This document shows, piece after piece, positions 20,959-32,616 of a stretch of DNA of 64,000 nt (its first letter is position 1; every line of letters starts with the position of its first letter). Source of the DNA: Thermothielavioides terrestris NRRL 8126 (lineage: Eukaryota; Ascomycota; Sordariomycetes; Sordariales; Chaetomiaceae); the NCBI RefSeq assembly GCF_000226115.1, contig NC_016457.1:7254001-7318000 (forward strand), written 5' to 3'. Under the pieces are notes generated by a model. That model made no database searches. It was not told the origin of the DNA and saw only the letters and a list, made by a program, of their open reading frames with translations. The translations under genes were made by a program, and so were the position numbers.

Positions 20959-21402
20959 TCACATGGGCGCCACCTTGCCATGCTTCTTCCCAATGCTCCC
21001 CTTGCTCCTCGTCTTCTTATCCGAGTCGTCTGTCGACTTCTCTGACGGGTTTGATGACTTCGAGAATTCTTGGTTCGCTCCGCTCGCATCGAGCGGGTTG
21101 CCATTGCTTGCTTGCGCCGCTGACTCCATGGCGGCGGCCGGGTCTGTCTTCTTCGGGTTGAAGGCTGCGTCCGTCTTTTCGGCCAACTGGTCGTCGTAGC
21201 CGCTCTTGGTGCCCTCGGAGCGGCGAGGATTGAGGGACTCACGGTCCTTAGTGTTGCTCGAATTGTCGGATGCAGCCAGACCTCCGGTTGCATGATATCT
21301 CCTCGAGCGATACAATGAACTGGATAAGGACGCCGGGGCGCTGGGACGCAGTGTTCGCGCCCGGAAGAGGAGGGTTTGTGCGGATGTCCGCATAGAAGCC
21401 AT
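20959..21402 (-). CDS. Small predicted mitochondrial protein, unknown function
   Basis: Single exon of 147 aa, with ATG at 21402 (MASMRTSAQTLLFRARTL); a second ATG lies three codons later. The first 40 residues are Arg/Ser/Leu-rich and lack acidic residues, ending YRSRRYHATGG, a typical fungal mitochondrial presequence. The rest is hydrophilic and probably disordered, with many Ser, Lys and Asp (NPRRSEGTKSGYDDQLAEKT), ending KKHGKVAPM. No known domain seen. Conservation of such proteins among Sordariomycetes is my impression only. Confidence 0.6.
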   Translation of the reverse strand: MASMRTSAQTLLFRARTLRPSAPASLSSSLYRSRRYHATGGLAASDNSSNTKDRESLNPRRSEGTKSGYDDQLAEKTDAAFNPKKTDPAAAMESAAQASNGNPLDASGANQEFSKSSNPSEKSTDDSDKKTRSKGSIGKKHGKVAPM

Positions 21403-21693
21403 TGCGGTTGACAGGAAGCCGGCGAAGATGGTCAATTGGAAAGTTTTTGGGTGGAGGTCCAGATTGTCTATTGTTCACTCTTTTGTTTCAAGACACAATT
21501 TGGCGCCCAGTTAGACACTTAATCTCGGCGGGATGCAGCTTGAGTTCACTGCTGGACGAGCTGTTGCCCAGAATGAAGTGTGACGTCACCATAGGTTGCA
21601 GGGTAAGGTACCTTAGTTACCCCCGCAGTGGGTCAACTCAACCTTGAACCCCCTCGGTTTGCCTAGTCCTCTCGCCATTTTGCCGGGTAGACG
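21403..21693. other. Intergenic flank before MITE copy 2
   Basis: No gene recognised. Confidence 0.4.
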
Positions 21694-22068
21694 TTAAAGA
21701 GGTCCCGCCAAGACTAATTTCGGCCAATTGTCGGCAATGTTTTTACACCGTCAGTACGTCGCCAAGATCGCCACGGGGTTTGCACTATCGCCAAGGGTTA
21801 GTTCGCTAGGGGTACGGAGGGCGGCGCCAGCCCCCCGCTAGTTAGGATTTAGGTTAAGGTGAGGATACAGGTTATAGTTAGGGTGCGGGTTATCCTCGTT
21901 TTCTTTTTTTTTTCAATTTGGTTGAGGTATCGTAAAGTTGTTTTTGTTGCGAGTCTTGCGATTTTGCATTGTTGATGTTCGAAGTCGTAGCGGCCCTGCT
22001 CACCCTTGGCGATTTGTAATTACTTGTACGTAGCAGTCTCCGAAATTAGTCTTGGCGGGACCTCTTTA
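21694..22068. mobile_element. MITE with TTAA ends, copy 2 (375 bp)
   Basis: Same terminal inverted repeats and TTAA flanks as 6438-6825, with similar interior including degenerate telomere-like GGTTA runs (about 21840-21893). Small internal deletions and transitions separate the two copies. Confidence 0.85.
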
Positions 22069-23895
22069 ACGACGACCTTTTGCCGCTCCTCATGTCTCGG
22101 TACAAACTTGAGATCCATGTGAAGAAATGTTAGAAACAAGTTGTGCTAACTAGACTGGATTTTATAGTTAGGAGCCGGACCAACAAATCGTCTGCCACTT
22201 TTTCATTGCCTGACCTAGCGCATTTAGTGATGAGACTGTTCTTTCAGCACGCGCGCCACAGCACGTGGGTCAACATATCATGAATCAAGTTCGAGAGACA
22301 GTAGGACTGGTATCGCATAAGCCCTTGTTTCCGAGCCAAAAAGCTTCTCCGGATCATCTCACAAGGAATGCTTGGAGTTCGCAATGTTGACGGGGTGCTG
22401 GACAACCACAGACCTACTACCCACCACCCACTCCGTACCTTAGTGGGACACTGGCCGTGTCTCAGGTAGACGAGCTATCCAGCTATTCTAGGCCTCGAAC
22501 GCTGGCAATTCAGATGCGCACACTCCACAGCTGGACCGTCGTGACCTTCGATGTCTCCAAAATCCTCCGAGGCGCGCTTGCTCCTATGTTCCGCTCGAGT
22601 TTCGCCCAATAGTGCGGAATACGAAGTATGGAACCGGCGGCGGCACGAGGACATCGCGGACACGGAAATCAACGCAACATTCACCTTTGCAATTGGCATA
22701 TTCGTCCAACTTACCCTGCTATGCCGCGCTATCATCAACACACTCCTGCAACCGAGGGGCACAAGGATGATGTGTCACTTGAGACCTTCTGCAACGTCGC
22801 GCCGCGTGCATGCCGTACGACATGCTGAAGTGGATAAATGTCGATCTGCCGCACCGCTAAACCGGGAAATTGGCAACCATCGACGGAAGGGATGGGACCT
22901 CTGCCATTTGGCGGCGCATGCGGCTCGAATAGGGACGAGGCGGGCGTCGATGGGTTGCCAGACCTTCGGGGATACCGGAGGGGCTTTTTAGGTGGTAGTT
23001 AAACCGTTTGTTTGGGAACTTCGGGCGCCGGTGGCCCCGAAATATTGCTGCAGGATTCCGAACGTAGAGTACGGATACTGTGTGTATGTAGGTAGGTATG
23101 TAGTGTAGTGTGGCGCACAGAGAACCGGACTGGAATCTCCTTCGTTCTCAAACAGCCCCCTGATGCGGCAGAACCCTTCTAGAAGGCTTCCATCCTTGGA
23201 CGGATGCAAGCCCATCGGATTCAGCTGGCTGCATTTCACCTGCAGCCGAGGGTTATTCGCGTGGCTGCGGACATCGCCGAGCGGCAGGCGCAACTGCCCA
23301 ATCAGGGCGTGAAACCTGCAATCCCGTCTTCCTTCTGCCCACAAGACTGTCCAAGAAAATCATGCTCGCGCGGTGGGCGGGAAAAACAGGAAGCCAAGCA
23401 TATCTGCGTTCTCGACCCCTCTTTACGATGTATAATAGTTACTGCACCGAGGCGACCGTTGCAGTTGACTTCGCGGTGCGGGGTTCTTTTCGATGGTCTC
23501 TGCTAGTGCCCAACCCTTCGGGAGCAGCGGTTAAAATGGTGTGTCTGAAACGGAGCGTCGGCTGCGACCATGCACCTCGCACGTGGGACGGGAGCACGGA
23601 TCTGGCCTCTCCACGAGTGTGCGAATGACGGATTACTCTACCCGAGACGCGCTTGTTCCGCATCGGGCTGCTAGGTGTTCACGTGCAGTTACACAGTACG
23701 GAATATCCTGATTGAGGAAAGTTTCAGCCGAGGTGCGCAAAAAAAGGTCCCAGCTATTCGATGCTGGTTTGAGCTGAAAAACTCGCTGACAAGGCTGGAC
23801 TCACCATGGCACGCCTGGTGGAGGCTCGGTAGTGTGATGCAGAACACAGTGCATGATCCCGCAAACCTCAGTGGGTCATCTTCCAGGGGTTCCCC
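22069..23895. other. Gene-poor intergenic stretch
   Basis: Short ORFs only, none with a recognisable protein. No RNA gene or tandem array seen. Base composition is nearer 50% GC than in the flanking genes. Confidence 0.4.
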
Positions 23896-23896
23896 G

Positions 23897-24133
23897 GTTA
23901 ACGCTACCCTATACTAGTGTACACTAGCGTTAAGGGGCTGCAGTCAGCAGGAGGACGAATCCAAGGCCGACCAGCGCAAGGCACCCAAGTATCCGAACGG
24001 CGGTGTCCCTGCCACGGTCCGGCGCTGCAGACCGAATTCGATCCGTGCCGGAGAACTGAAATGTTGCGAGACCGGAGGGCATGATGATGGGGACCAGAGG
24101 TGCCCAGGTGGAGTTACACTAGTGTATGTAGCG
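23897..24133. repeat. Small unit bounded by ACTAGTGTA inverted repeats, with ORF fragment
   Basis: Imperfect inverted ends (CGCTAC..TACTAGTGTA at 23903-23920 and the complement at 24114-24133). Between them, the minus strand is open from about 24118 to a TAA at 23930-23932 and codes a short stretch ending in one hydrophobic helix (RILGCLALVGLGFVLLLTAA). It may be a captured gene end or a small mobile element. More ACTAGTGTACACTAG motifs sit at 24343-24367. Confidence 0.35.
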
Positions 24134-24379
24134 GATTACACTAGGCTAGCTCGGCAGGGACTGGTTGTTTGCCACGCGTTCGCTGCCCGTGCGCCGCCCT
24201 TCGCTCCTTGGCTGCCATCAACCGTGGCCACGAGAAAACCGTGGCCACGAGGTCGCCACGCTTACGAGCAGGGGGGCGGAGAGCCAGTGGAAATCCGTGC
24301 CGGGGCTGGTAGTCCGACACAGTACACTCAGCCCCCCGCTACACAGTACACTAGTGTACACTAGTGTACGGAATATTCC
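24134..24379. other. Intergenic flank before the Mutator-like MITE
   Basis: About 245 bp without a supported gene. The distal part (24343-24367) holds tandem ACTAGTGTAC motifs, followed by the palindrome GGAATATTCC. Confidence 0.4.
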
Positions 24380-24841
24380 GTACAACACCGACCCCATTAA
24401 ATCCACAAACCCTCTTCATTAGAACCACAAACCCCCCATGGTGCGGCCCGTGCGCTCCTAACCCAACAAACAATCATATACAGCAATCACATACAGGAAA
24501 CGTATACACAGGAAACGCTACAAATCGACGATATTGCTAGTATTGTTAAAGGGGCAATACGCTAGGCAAGGCGCTAAGAAATGTACTAGGTAGACATCGA
24601 AGCCCTGCTATAGCCTTCGAGAGCGTCGAGGTTGGCCATTGCTTATTCTTTACTATAGCAACGACAGTGTTATATAATCTTGTGTGACTCGCACCTAGGG
24701 TTAGGGTGATATGCACCTATGTAGCTCAGGCTCGTAGTGATGCGCGCTGCAAAATTTGGGTGGGAGCGCACGGGCCACACCCTCGAGGGGTTGTGGTTCT
24801 AATGAAAAGGGGTTGTGGATTTAATGGGGTCGGTACAACAC
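24380..24841. mobile_element. Mutator-like MITE, copy A (444 bp plus 9-bp target duplication)
   Basis: The element 24389-24832 is flanked by the 9-bp direct repeat GTACAACAC (24380-24388 and 24833-24841). Long terminal inverted repeats of roughly 80 bp start CGACCCCATTAAATCCACAA and end with the complement. A second copy at 56824-57282 has the same ends and its own 9-bp duplication. A 9-bp duplication with long inverted repeats is typical of MULE-derived elements. No coding capacity seen. Confidence 0.85.
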
Positions 24842-25510
24842 TGGCATATGTGCAGCGGACAGACGATCCCAGCAGGCCACTGCCTACACTACAGCAGGTG
24901 TCGCTCTTGGATTCAATTGCGGGAACATCCAATTGGCGACTGGCAATGGTCTGGCGACCGCTCGCGGCCGCAAACGAATTTCAACGGTGCCACAGCGGTG
25001 CAGCCATGTGGCATTAATTGCCTTCTGCGGGATGTGACTGAAACCGCTTGCTCAGATGACCGCCGTAATCCGCGGATGATGAAGGGGTTCGAAAAAAGTG
25101 TGCAAGAACGCCGTGGCGGCGGCGCCTGCAGAAACCAAGCTCCATTCGGGATGCGATCTGCGCTCGTGGATCGGTGAGGCGCTCCATTAGCGATTCCATT
25201 TCCCGAGGCAAACGTCCCGCGTCGGAAAATTCTTTGTCTACGCTGAAAGAGGGCGAAGAAAGGCAGGCAGATAATACCATACCGTAGCATTGTGTGAGAT
25301 GGCGGAATTGTTTCCTGAATTGCCCGTTTGAGACACAGCAAGACTCCCGTCTCGGTCACACAGAAGAGGTACAATCGTTGATCACGATGCCTGTCCATCC
25401 GGATTGCTAGGGTTCGCATCCCTGTAACACAACTAAATCCCACTACGGGATACGGGATTCGTTACACTCCGGATACACTACAGCAATCCCAAGCCTGGGC
25501 TCCAAACTCC
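24842..25510. other. Intergenic flank of the large transposon
   Basis: A minus-strand open frame (25443-24913) has no recognisable protein character. No gene supported. Confidence 0.4.
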
Positions 25511-26809
25511 GGCCAGTACGGAGGCTTCGAGCTCGGACTCTTCGAAAACCCAAACCACTCAACCAATTTGCAAGAATCTACCTACCAACCCCGCCCCCGC
25601 CCTAAAATTTTCTCTGGCCAGCACAGAAAACAAATTCCCTCTACCTACTAGCCACCTTGCCCCATTTTCTTCCCGCGCTGCCAAGCCCTCTAGCCGACAA
25701 AGCGATTTAGCCGCGCGCTTCCTAGCCTTAATTGCGCTCGATCGAGTTCAATCGTGAGTGTCCAATATTGATTCCCTACTATTGGAATATTCTGAGTGTA
25801 GGTTGCTAATGGTTTTTATAGTTGCTTATTATCTCCCTTTGTCGCCCTTGAGTCATTGTCTATTAGAATATCTAACCTTGATCAACTGTCACTATAGCGC
25901 CTTAGCTTAGCGACTTTACGTTTTCTAGCGTGCCCTTTACTTTGACGTAGACCAAATGTAAGAACTATAAAATAGCCCTAGAGCTTACAATATAGATTAT
26001 AAATAAACTATATTAGTCTAAATAGAACAATATCTAGGTACTACTAGAGAAATATTAGGTAGGGGATTCTAAATCATTAGCGATTTTATAGAACCGTTTT
26101 TTAATTTATTTCTAAGATATTAAATACCTTTTTATTGTTAGGAAATACTTCAAAGGCAAAGAAGAAGTCGAATATAAATAGGACTTACGTCGACCTAAGT
26201 ATACCTTTATAATAGCGATATTTATTTTTTTTAATCGTTGTAACCCAACTGTCAACTACTAATAATATAGTAAAGATCAAGATTTACAACCTATTTATAT
26301 CTATTATTTATTGCCTATCGAATATAGTAAAAACTTATATACCAACTACTTCTATTCTAGCTATAGCCCTAAGTGCTCATTTATTAAGAGTAGGTTTCCT
26401 TTATATTTTATAGCTCTAGAGCAATGTTGACTAGACAATAAAGGCGAAGGAGCTTAAGGAGCAACGAAAGTATAAGAAGATCGATAATTCCTAGCTATTT
26501 ATATTTACTATAGCTATAGTAGCGACGTTAGTCCAACGTAAAATATAGAAGAAGATTTTAAAGGAGACTATTAAAGTGTATATAATAGAGGTTATATCAA
26601 GCTAAATAACGATATCGATAAACAATAATAACGAGCTAGAGGACGATACTATAGATAGGGAGCTAGAATCGATCCTTTAAAGACAAATGTATTAGGTATA
26701 GGGATATAGGCTTAGATTTAAGGTAGAGACAATGGATTAAGGTAACGGATATACAATTGTCAAAGGGTTATTTTAACGTTAATACAATATACCTTAGATA
26801 CCGACGATG

Positions 26810-27150
26810 ACTATTAACAACCTATAACAACTATCCCTACCCTCTAATAACTATCGACCTCCTAGGATAACTATCTTTACTCTAAGATAAGTGTCTCTAC
26901 CCTATAATGACTGTTGACCCCCTATAATAACTGTCTCTACCCTATAAGTACCCTCTCTACCTAACGATCACCCTCCTTACTCTATAATCACCCTCTCTAC
27001 CTAGCGAGCACCCTCCCTACCTAGCGAGTACCCTCCCTACCTAACGATCACCCTCCCTACCTAGCGAGTACCCTCCCTACCTAGCGATCACCCTCTCTAC
27101 CTAGCGAGCACCCTCCCTACCTAGCGAGCACCCTCCCTATCTAGCGACGC
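26810..27150. repeat. 20-bp minisatellite inside the transposon
   Basis: Tandem units of 20 bp, consensus CACCCTCCCTACCTAGCGAG, with transitions between units. They are best ordered at 26950-27150 and more diverged to the left. Confidence 0.85.
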
Positions 27151-28689
27151 CTACCCCTACCGCGTAGCACCTAGCGACACCCTACGACGCCTACCTCTAC
27201 TGCGTAGTACCTAGCGATATTCTATAACACCTACCTCTACTATACAATGACCGCTAAAAGCCCCTAATAATAGGTATGTCCCTAGAATACCTAAGCAATA
27301 TATAGGTATACCTATATATACCTAAGAACTTTATAGACTAAATGCAATCGAGGCTAATTATATATGATCGAGTTTACTAAAGGCGGGACAAGGCAGAGTT
27401 ATATTGGTCCAATAACATTTTTAACCTTATATAAGTTTAGAATATAAATTATAAACCCTATATATATTCTTCTTTACTATTGTAAATATCTTTTTTATTA
27501 TACTCCATTTCCTCTATTTATTAATATATTCTACTAATTCAATAGGATATCCTTAGATTGACCTTAAGCCCTATAAGGATTTTATCCTTTAGCAATATCA
27601 AGCTAGGCTTACCTATACCTAGATCCTTTCAAATCTTTACTCTAAATATAGGGTTCAAGTTGGTATAACTATATTCTACTCCTATCTAAAGCGTTAGGGC
27701 GTTGCTACCCACCAACAACGTATAAAGGATTCTAATGCCCTCTAAGAAACTATTGAAGATAAGTTCTTTATAATTGATTCCTCTGATAAATAGATCTTCT
27801 AGCATTGTCGATCCCTTAGTTTTATAGTATTAAGAGAGGGTTTGATTAAACTTTGTAAAGTACTTAGGATTTTCTAGCGCTAAACTACGGATTAGCTTAC
27901 TCTTTAGGAATCTAAAGTCCTAGAGTAGATTTAACAAACTCTAAGTACAGCTATCTTAATCCCTCGGCTTAGTCGTCGTAGTCTATAGAAGTTTGTCCTT
28001 TAGAACATAAAGATCAGCATTCTAGTAAGAAACCTTGCTCTTCTTTCTTAGAACCTCTATCCTAATTATATCTTTAAACGAGTATAGAGAATATAGACGC
28101 GTCGAGGGGGATTTACTTTGCCTAGTCTAAACTATACCTAGAGTGTCGATAGCTATTGTAAATTAGTAGACTATAGCATTGAGATCTATACGGGGATTAA
28201 CGCCTACTTGTAGTTTGTTCTATAGTGCTACGTTGGGATTTCTACACTTACTAAACACTCTATTTTCCTTTAATATTTTAGGGTTGTCAAAGAGCTTAAT
28301 TTTATTTTAATAATAATTCGGTTAGACTAAGGAGTTGAGACTTTGATAATAGCAACTACTTATATTTAGCTTTCTTTAGATATAAAGGACTATCGTCGAC
28401 TTAAACTAAGGAGGAATAAAGATAGAGGCATTGGATAATATACGTTTAAGGGAAGAGGTAAAGTAGATTTCCCTATTCTTCTAGAAGAGGTAGATATCTC
28501 CTAACTTCTTAAACGACCCTTCTTATTCAAGGATTGCTATACCTTTAGGAAGAGCACTAAGAACTAGCAGATTAAGTTATAGTAGAACTAGCTTTGTAAA
28601 GGTCGTTTAGGTTTCTAGTAAGTAAATTACTATAATTTACATTTGATTATATATAATTAAGTCCAATTATACTTAGTCACCTAAGCTAA

Positions 28690-29350
28690 TCTATTATTAG
28701 GATCTCTTTAGAAGGCTTTACTATAAAGACGGTTGGAATAGCGACTATTTACCTAATTATATTGCTCTACTCTATATCTATATACCTATTATCCAGTTTG
28801 AAGTTACCAACTTCGTCAATTACTAGAACAACTATACTATTTATAAACAAAAGAACTAGCGATATATTTATACTAGAACCCTTTAGAAGATATTCACCTA
28901 TATATAGCCAAGGGTAGATATAGTCGACTATCGTCTACTACTATTATATAACCGCTAGGAGTTCCTTAACGAGCTTATAAAGATCGACAACATCGAGGTC
29001 GACCAATATCTCTCTAACAATATACTAACCCTTTGCAAATCACTTATAACGATATTTAACGAATTGGTTAGCAATTGGCTAGACTCGCCCTACCTCAATA
29101 AATATATACACCTTTAGAATCGCCTTACGCTTTATAAGTCTTAGGGGCACTAACCTTAGTTGTACTTACTTAAGAAGCCTACTAGTAGATAGATATAGTT
29201 CAAGCTTAATCTTAAATATTAAGGTATTTTTCTTAATGAGTTTTAAAGTAGAGAAGACGATTCTATAGCTATAGTAATTGATAAATTACAATAGGGTTTA
29301 AATCTCGCTAAAAGAAGTAGCGAAGAACAGAATAATAACGATAAGATTAA
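28690..29350 (+). pseudogene. Relic of a transposase with integrase-like C-terminal motif
   Basis: In one plus-strand frame the sequence reads DLFRRLYYKDGWNSDYLPNY, then FVNY-stop-NNYTIYKQKN-stop-R (28811-28865). Most stops are TAG, explained by TGG or CAG to TAG transitions. Tryptophan at the first stop would give a WNxHxIRxQxNR-like motif, known to me from rve-fold (integrase-type) transposases. Family assignment is tentative, and no active-site triad could be followed. Confidence 0.4.
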
Positions 29351-29739
29351 AGAGGAAGAGGATAAACCTAAACAAGATAGGGCAAAGAATATAGAATAAG
29401 GGCCTCCAATAGCTAATACAATATTGTTAGTCGACGTTGATTAAATTAAAAGGCTTATTAGAAGGGATATTTTTAACAATGTCTACCGCTTTTACTAGCT
29501 AATTTAGACGCCCTATATTATAAAAAGGAATACTATTTATAGGTAACTATATACCCTTATCTTCGAACTTAGCTAGCTCCTCTAGTATATACTCAGTTTT
29601 AGGGCCTAGGTCAGGGTCAGGATAAGCTACCTCCTAGTGCTTCTTTATATAACCCTCTTAGTTTTATATAGCCTTAGAATAGGCCCTCTACTTCGAGCTA
29701 TATACGACTTTAGTCGCTACCTCCTTCTTCGTCTTCGCC

Positions 29740-29915
29740 TAGGTTACAACGTTTAGCTCTAACTTAACGATATCTAGCTCCGACTTAACGATACTACGCT
29801 CTAACTTAATATTTAGCTCCGACTTAATAACGCCTAGCTCCGATTTAATAGCGTTAGGCTTAGACTTAATACCTTACTCCGACTTAGTATAATCCACCTT
29901 CGACTTAATAAATAG
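29740..29915 (+). repeat. Degenerate about 24-bp tandem repeat in the transposon
   Basis: Repeated CTAGCTCCGACTTAAC/TAATA units in the same frame as the transposase relic. It probably once encoded a short peptide repeat. Confidence 0.6.
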
Positions 29916-30435
29916 GTCGTTATCGGAGTTAGAACCGAAGTATTCTCCTTTATCTCCTAACTCTACTTAGGGCTTGACAAAGCTCTCCTTCGACTTTAGC
30001 TAAAAAGCCTTTTTCGAATATAATTGAGCTTACTTAGCCTTAGGCAAGGGAATATCCTCCTTATCTATAGCTACTAACTCCTAATTTATTAATAAGTTGA
30101 AGTATATCACCTTATTAGGACCGAACTTCGACTTGTTGGCCGTTATAGCCTAGAACTTCTATAAGGTCACTGGCTTATTAGGTTTTAGACTAGAGAGCTC
30201 AATAATTAGGACCTATACCTTCGGAGTAACTTGACTAACGAAGCAGAAGTCTAATAGCTTATAGACTTTGTTGATATAGGCTAGTTCGAAAAGCCCTTTG
30301 ATAAGCTTATAGTAATTGACCCAACGTTTCGAAAGTAAGTAGGGCTACGACCTATATTTACTAAACAATATAACTTTGGTCCATTGTTAGTGTATATAGC
30401 TTATAACTATCGAAGTGGTATACTCTCCTACCTAG

Positions 30436-30694
30436 AGTTCTGTTACACGCCGATGGTCCTCGGTGACCATCTGACGGTAAACGTGTAAGGGTGAGAAAGA
30501 TCAATGCCTCATAGCCTCGTCAGCTGATGAGGCGGCACTCCTAAACACTAGTATGTGTCACAAAAGTATGTTGATGCAATCTGTCTTCCTACGAAGGGGT
30601 TCCAGGTGAGGTTCCCCTTTTTAAGGGAACGCTCGTCACCCCTGACCGCGGTGTAGTCATGGGTGCCCTTGCCACAGTTGCGTGTAACAAGTTC
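30436..30694. mobile_element. Nested solo LTR (249 bp) with 5-bp target duplication
   Basis: Sequence 30441-30689 starts TGTTACACGC and ends GCGTGTAACA (TG...CA, 10-bp inverted ends). It is flanked by AGTTC on both sides (30436-30440, 30690-30694). Its base composition is balanced and it lacks the TpA excess of the surrounding block, so it landed after the host element was mutated. Size and 5-bp duplication fit a Copia-type LTR left by recombination. No internal region present. Confidence 0.8.
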
Positions 30695-32616
30695 AAAAGC
30701 GATATTAACGACAAGATTTTACTATATACTATAGCCGTCTTCGGCGATACTCTTAGTATAGTTAAACTCCGCTATTCGATAAACGGAGCTTAGGCTCGCT
30801 ATACTCGATATACTCTAAGAGGCTATTAAACTTGCTAAGCTTAGGCTCGTCTTAGAGAGTAAAGAGGAGCTAAACGAAGAGGTGGAATAGTAGGTATAGA
30901 CGACTAGGAGCATTTATAGGGTTTAGCTACATTTAGGCTTCTCTAGAGAATCCTCAATTGTAATAGAAACAATCTAAGATCGGTAGAAGAGATATAAATA
31001 ACGAGTTGGATACTCTATATAAATGTCATTATAGGAGCGACCTAATATAGGGTAAAAGCGGTATTTCTAAAAGTTGTTATATAACATTGTCGGTAGATAA
31101 TAGTATTCGATTATATATAATTAAGTTTAAGTTCAAGCGATTTAGTTGACTTTGAGGAAAGGACAAATAAATAAAAGGGATTTTAGTTACTTTTTATATT
31201 TATTTTTAATACTAAAGATGTTAGGGATAATTATCTTCTATTGTCCTAGGCGATAGGTATATTATATTTTCTATTAAAGGTTAGATATAGTCCTAAACAG
31301 AGGTTTTTAAGCAAAGCCATTTTGACTTTACCGACTTTATAGAATATAGCTTTATTATATAATCTCTCGCCTATTGTATATTGTCTATATCCCTTATCAA
31401 TATCTATACCCTATACTTAATCCCTCTCCCTAAGACCTAATCCCCTTTATCTATCGTCTAGACCCTATAACTATATCCCTTTACGTTTCCCTATCTATTA
31501 TCATTTACTAATATACCTATTTCTTAGGGCTCCCCCTCTTAGCTTAGAGTTCCTCTACGTCTTTAATCTATTTTTTAAAAGTCTTAAGCTCCTTTATCGT
31601 CGACTTTTATAGGTACTTAGGTATAAAACCTTTAAAGTCTCTAAGCTCCTTCTTGCCCCTTTAGATAAGCTCTTTATACTCCTTATCTACTTCTATTAGC
31701 ATTATACTAATACTAAGGAATAGAATTAAAATATACCTAGATATAATAAGCACTAAGTACTTAGGCTAAAGTAGTAACAGTTGGTATACGCTCTTTTACT
31801 ATATTTATTAGCTAGTTAGTAGTATATCTTGTAGAGGCTATAGGAATAGGGGTTACTACAATTTTTATAGTCTATATTCTATTTTCCACCTTCGTTGAAA
31901 AGAAATAGCGCTATTGCTATAGTATAGGTTTATCTATCGAAGTCGAAGGTCGCTAGTTTCTTTTCGCCCTTTATCTAGACTATCTTTAACTCTAAAGGCC
32001 ACTAGATAATCTATAAAATAATTAGAAAATATTTTTATATAATTAAGAATAATTAGGGATAACCAACTAGCTTCTAGGCGAATAGCTTCTAGACGTTGCT
32101 ATACTTAGACTCCTCGAGCTACTTTATAGTCGTTATTATAAGGTCTTAGGGTACTAAGGCCGACTAACGCTCCTCTAGCGTCTATTTAAGGGTCTATATC
32201 TAAAGGCTATCGTCACTAGGGGAAGACGCTATAGTGACTGCTAATCGAGGTTAGAGATTCTAACCGATAGTAACTTAAGGGCGACTAAGGGCGACTATAA
32301 AAACTATTAGCAACCTACGTTTAGAAACTTCTAATAGTAGGGAATCAATACTAGACGCTTACAATTGAACTCGATCGAGCACGATTAAGGCTAGGAACTA
32401 CGTAGCTAAATTAGTCTATTGGCTAGAGGGCTTGGTAGCTTAGGAAGAAAATAGGCCTAGGTGGCTAGTGGGTGGAAGGGATTTGTTTTCTATAGCGGCT
32501 AGAGAAAACTTTTGGGGCGGGGGCGGGGTAAGTTGGTAGCCAGGGTCTGGTTACGCCAAATTTGCCAGGTGGTTTAGGTTTTCGAAGAGTCCGAGCTCGA
32601 AGCCTCCGTAGGCCAG

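Larger units (their letters stand above)
25511..32616. mobile_element. RIP-decayed 7.1-kb DNA transposon with about 390-bp terminal inverted repeats
   Basis: The element 25517-32610 begins TACGGAGGCTTCGAGCTCGG and ends with its reverse complement. It is flanked by the direct repeat GGCCAG (25511-25516 and 32611-32616). The inverted repeats can be followed with mismatches for about 390 bp (25517 to about 25905; about 32215 to 32610). The outer repeat is GC-rich, while the interior is strongly AT-rich, full of TpA and broken by TAG/TAA in every frame, as expected of repeat-induced point mutation. The plus strand around 28700-29350 still shows long stretches of one frame broken mostly by TAG. 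Nested inside are a minisatellite, a tandem coding-type repeat and a solo LTR. It sits about 700 bp upstream of the YANK kinase start. Confidence 0.8.

Noticed and set aside
22475..22991. Open frames in the gene-poor stretch
   Set aside because: Both strands are open, with no codon-bias or motif support.
30441..30689. tRNA or SINE interpretation of the nested unit
   Set aside because: No A/B box promoter; TG...CA ends and a 5-bp duplication fit an LTR better.
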